NCBI RefSeq assembly: GCF_002217755.1
Contig: NZ_BCFL01000037.1
Span: 62,001-126,000 of the forward strand
DNA: 64,000 nt
Direction of reading: 5' to 3'
Source: Streptomyces hyaluromycini
GTDB lineage: Bacteria > Actinomycetota > Actinomycetes > Streptomycetales > Streptomycetaceae
In this document: positions 61,894 to 64,000 of the stretch, in pieces
How the letters are laid out: each line of letters starts with the position of its first letter
Position numbering within the stretch: the first letter of the stretch is position 1
Notes under the pieces: model-generated
Databases searched by the model: none
What the model saw: only the letters and a program-made list of their open reading frames with translations
What the model was told of the DNA's origin: nothing
Program-made: the position numbers and the translations under genes

Positions 61894-63492
61894 TCACTGG
61901 CCTCCGATCGCGTGGGCGGCGGCGTGCAGCAGGTCGGTGAGCGGGCCGGTGGCCACACCCAGGGCGGCGCAGGCAGCCAGCCCCAGTGCCAGGGGCCACA
62001 CGGCCGAGGAGCTTTCGTGTGCCGGTGTTCCCGTTCCCAGCAGCATCCGGGCGGTGCGGGCGGCGAGCGCGGCGAAGGCCAGGAGCACGAGCAGCAGAGC
62101 CGCCGCGGTGACCCAGCTCAGGCCCGTGCCGGCGGCGAAACCGGCCCGGGCGATGCCGAGTTCGGAGGCGAAGAGGCTGAAGGGCGGGAAGGCCATCAAG
62201 GCTACGGCCGCGAGTCCGAACGCCCCTCCCAGCGACGGTGTTCGGGCGATCAGGCCGCGGACGCGTCCCATCCGGGTGGTGCCGGTCAGCTGGAGGATGC
62301 GGCCGGAGGCGCAGAAGGCGACGGACTTGGCCAGTCCGTGGCCGGCGACGTGCAGCAGCGCGGCGGACAGGGCGAGGGGGCTGCCGATCGCCGTGGCCAG
62401 GGCGATCAGGCTCATGTGTTCCATGCTGGAGTAGGCCAGCATCCGCTTGTAGTCGCGCTGGGCGAGCAGCAGGCCGGCCGCGAGGGCGAGAGTGAGCAGC
62501 GCGATGGCGGCGAGCAGGACGCGGGTGAAGCCGGTGCCGAGGGCGGCATCCGCGATGACCCGGTAGCGCAGGATCGCGGTGAAGGCCACGGAGAGCAGGA
62601 CCCCGGACATGAGCGCGGAGACCGGCGCGGGGGCCTGGCTGTGGGCGTCGGGCAGCCAGGCGTGCAGAGGGACCAGGCCGGCCTTGGCGCCGAAGCCGAG
62701 GACGATGAGGGTGATGCCGAGGCGGGTGACCGCCGGGTCGAGGCGGTCGGCGTGGGCGACGAGGGTGGGCCAGTCAAGGGCCCAGGCCTCCGTGATACCG
62801 GCCTGCCGGGCCGCGTAGTAGATCAGCACGGTGCCGAGGAAGGCCAGCGCGATACCGGCCGAGCAGATCACGACGTACTTCCAGGCGGCCTCGACCGAGG
62901 TGCGGGTGTGGCGGTGGCCGACGAGGAAGGCGGTGACGATGGTGGTGGCCTCGATGGCGACCCACAGCACGCCGAGGTTCGCGGTCAGCACGGCCAGGCA
63001 CATGGCCGCCAGAAAGGCCTGGACCAGGACGTGGTAGCGACGTACGGTCCACTCGCTCGCCCGCCCGGCCTCCCGTTCGCCGCGCAGATAGACAGGGGCG
63101 CTGCCACAGGCGATGAGCGCGACGGTACCGATGACCAGGAGCATCCAGACGGTGAGTGCGTCCGCGCGCAGCAGCCCGGAGTACGCGGTGCGCGGGCCAT
63201 CGGCAACGACATCCGCCGCGAGCAGGCTGCCACAGGTGAGGATCACGGCCGGTGAGACAAGAGCGACCCAGTCCGTCGGATACCGCTTGCGCCTCGTCGT
63301 AGTGGGCACGAGTGCCTGTTGCACCAGGACGGAGCCTTGTGCGGATGCCCGCTTGCGGGCCTGGGTGAACACCGCGGCGAATGCTGCGGCGGGCGGGCGG
63401 GCGCGGGCTCCGCTCAGCGTGTACGCCCCGGCGACCAGCAGTGGTGCGGCGGCGGGTGCGGTGAGCAGCAGGGCGGAAGCGGTGGGGCTCAT
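61894..63492 (-). CDS. Proton-pumping membrane subunit, HyfF/NuoM-like
   Basis: 532 residues, about 13-14 transmembrane helices. Conserved features of antiporter-like subunits: WVAIEATTIVTAFLVGH (glutamate in TM5), GFGAKAGLVPLHAWLPDAHSQAPAPVSALMSG (lysine and proline/serine motif), YSSMEHMSLIALA, HVAGHGLAKSVAFCASG. These are the charged residues needed for proton or sodium transport. ATG overlaps the HyfE-like stop (ATGA). It probably couples redox chemistry of the neighbouring subunits to ion transport. Confidence 0.93.
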   Translation of the reverse strand: MSPTASALLLTAPAAAPLLVAGAYTLSGARARPPAAAFAAVFTQARKRASAQGSVLVQQALVPTTTRRKRYPTDWVALVSPAVILTCGSLLAADVVADGPRTAYSGLLRADALTVWMLLVIGTVALIACGSAPVYLRGEREAGRASEWTVRRYHVLVQAFLAAMCLAVLTANLGVLWVAIEATTIVTAFLVGHRHTRTSVEAAWKYVVICSAGIALAFLGTVLIYYAARQAGITEAWALDWPTLVAHADRLDPAVTRLGITLIVLGFGAKAGLVPLHAWLPDAHSQAPAPVSALMSGVLLSVAFTAILRYRVIADAALGTGFTRVLLAAIALLTLALAAGLLLAQRDYKRMLAYSSMEHMSLIALATAIGSPLALSAALLHVAGHGLAKSVAFCASGRILQLTGTTRMGRVRGLIARTPSLGGAFGLAAVALMAFPPFSLFASELGIARAGFAAGTGLSWVTAAALLLVLLAFAALAARTARMLLGTGTPAHESSSAVWPLALGLAACAALGVATGPLTDLLHAAAHAIGGQ

Positions 63493-64000
63493 CAGTCGTG
63501 CAGCTCCCGCAGGTCGTCGATGTCGGTGGTGCCGAATGCCTCGCGCATGCGGGTGGTGAGGATCTGCAGCACCAGGACGGCCAGCAGTACGTCGAAGGAG
63601 ACGCCGAGTTCGACGATCAGCGGCACCCCGGAGGTGGCGAGGAACGCGGTGGCGGTGATGCCGTTGTCCAGCAGCAGGAAGCCGACCACCTGGGCGAGGG
63701 CCCGTCTGCGGGTCACCAGGACGAAAAAGCCGATCAGGACGACGGCGAGGCCGACGGGTAGAGCGCGCGTGGCGGGCGTCGGGTTCAGCTCGGTCAGCGG
63801 GCGGGCCACCGCGTAGGCCAGCAGGGTCAGCAGAGCCGCGGTCAGCAGCGAGGCGGCGACATTGACCAGGGGCTGCGTCTCCCTGCTCTCCGCTACCGCC
63901 GTGCCGTACCGCTGCCGGTCGGCGGTGATCGCGGCCAGCGCCCGGCGCATCAGATACGGCAGGACACCCGCTCTGAGCAGGCCGATGCCGATGCCCACAC
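63492..64000 (-). CDS. HyfE-like membrane subunit, N-terminus outside window
   Basis: At least 169 residues seen; a HyfE protein is usually about 210-220, so the start lies beyond 64000. Seven-helix pattern with PLVNVAASLLTAALLTLLAYAVARPL, VLVTRRRALAQVVGFLLLDNGITATAF and SFDVLLAVLVLQILTTRMREAFGTTDIDDLRELHD. Overlaps the next gene by ATGA. Together with the following two genes it forms part of a group 4 hydrogenase-related membrane module that must extend outside the window. Confidence 0.88.
   Translation of the reverse strand, partial: VGIGIGLLRAGVLPYLMRRALAAITADRQRYGTAVAESRETQPLVNVAASLLTAALLTLLAYAVARPLTELNPTPATRALPVGLAVVLIGFFVLVTRRRALAQVVGFLLLDNGITATAFLATSGVPLIVELGVSFDVLLAVLVLQILTTRMREAFGTTDIDDLRELHD

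Overview
The window looks like a chromosomal segment of a Streptomyces or close relative. The evidence is very high GC, frequent GTG starts, 4-bp ATGA/GTGA gene overlaps, GAF-LuxR and LAL regulators, PAS/GAF/PP2C phosphatases, and a palindromic interspersed repeat of a kind I associate with Streptomyces. All functions are read from sequence motifs; no database was searched.

Layout. (1) 1-9890: purine-ring and glyoxylate catabolism. A minus-strand set (thiamine-binding-like protein, HTH regulator, uraD, uraH, uricase, then a deaminase cut by the window edge) converts urate to allantoin. polX follows. hyi, glxR and gcl recycle glyoxylate through tartronate semialdehyde to glycerate. hyi and gcl share an unusual two-dyad operator just downstream of their promoters. 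A catalase remnant lies between glxR and gcl. (2) 9891-20893: a Zn-ribbon protein, two coupled acyl-CoA synthetases with a divergent GAF-LuxR regulator, a LAL-type LuxR regulator beside a secreted trypsin, a tautomerase, and a LysR/LysE pair. (3) 20953-28497: an AlkZ-like winged-helix protein with a tandem-repeat linker, CorA, the 3' end of a group II intron, and an SDR-SDR-VOC-SDR operon divergent from an XRE regulator, with a 60-bp palindrome between them. (4) 29058-35232: three PAS/PP2C phosphatase genes, the middle one a pseudogene. (5) 35509-44886: a three-component P450 operon, a secreted peptide, a TetR regulator, a CYP102-type self-sufficient P450 and an alcohol dehydrogenase. Six near-identical CCATAC-N3-GTAYGG sites tie these together. 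(6) 45001-55121: a TetR-flanked operon that looks like aromatic-ring degradation (extradiol dioxygenase, FAH-type hydrolase, flavin hydroxylase, acetoacetate-CoA ligase, nitroreductase), then a TetX-like monooxygenase with its TetR. (7) 55174-58440: a scar zone with pieces of an SDR gene, a toxin-antitoxin pair and an IS110 transposase around intact small genes. (8) 58442-60051: a run of small genes including ArsR, an anti-sigma-type ATPase and a DUF6126-like peptide. (9) 60408-64000: three genes of a membrane complex related to group 4 hydrogenases, whose large subunit lacks all NiFe-binding cysteines.

The strongest leads are the shared operators of the glyoxylate genes, the predicted TetR regulon over two P450 systems, the cysteine-less hydrogenase-like complex, and the intron remnant with an intact domain V.
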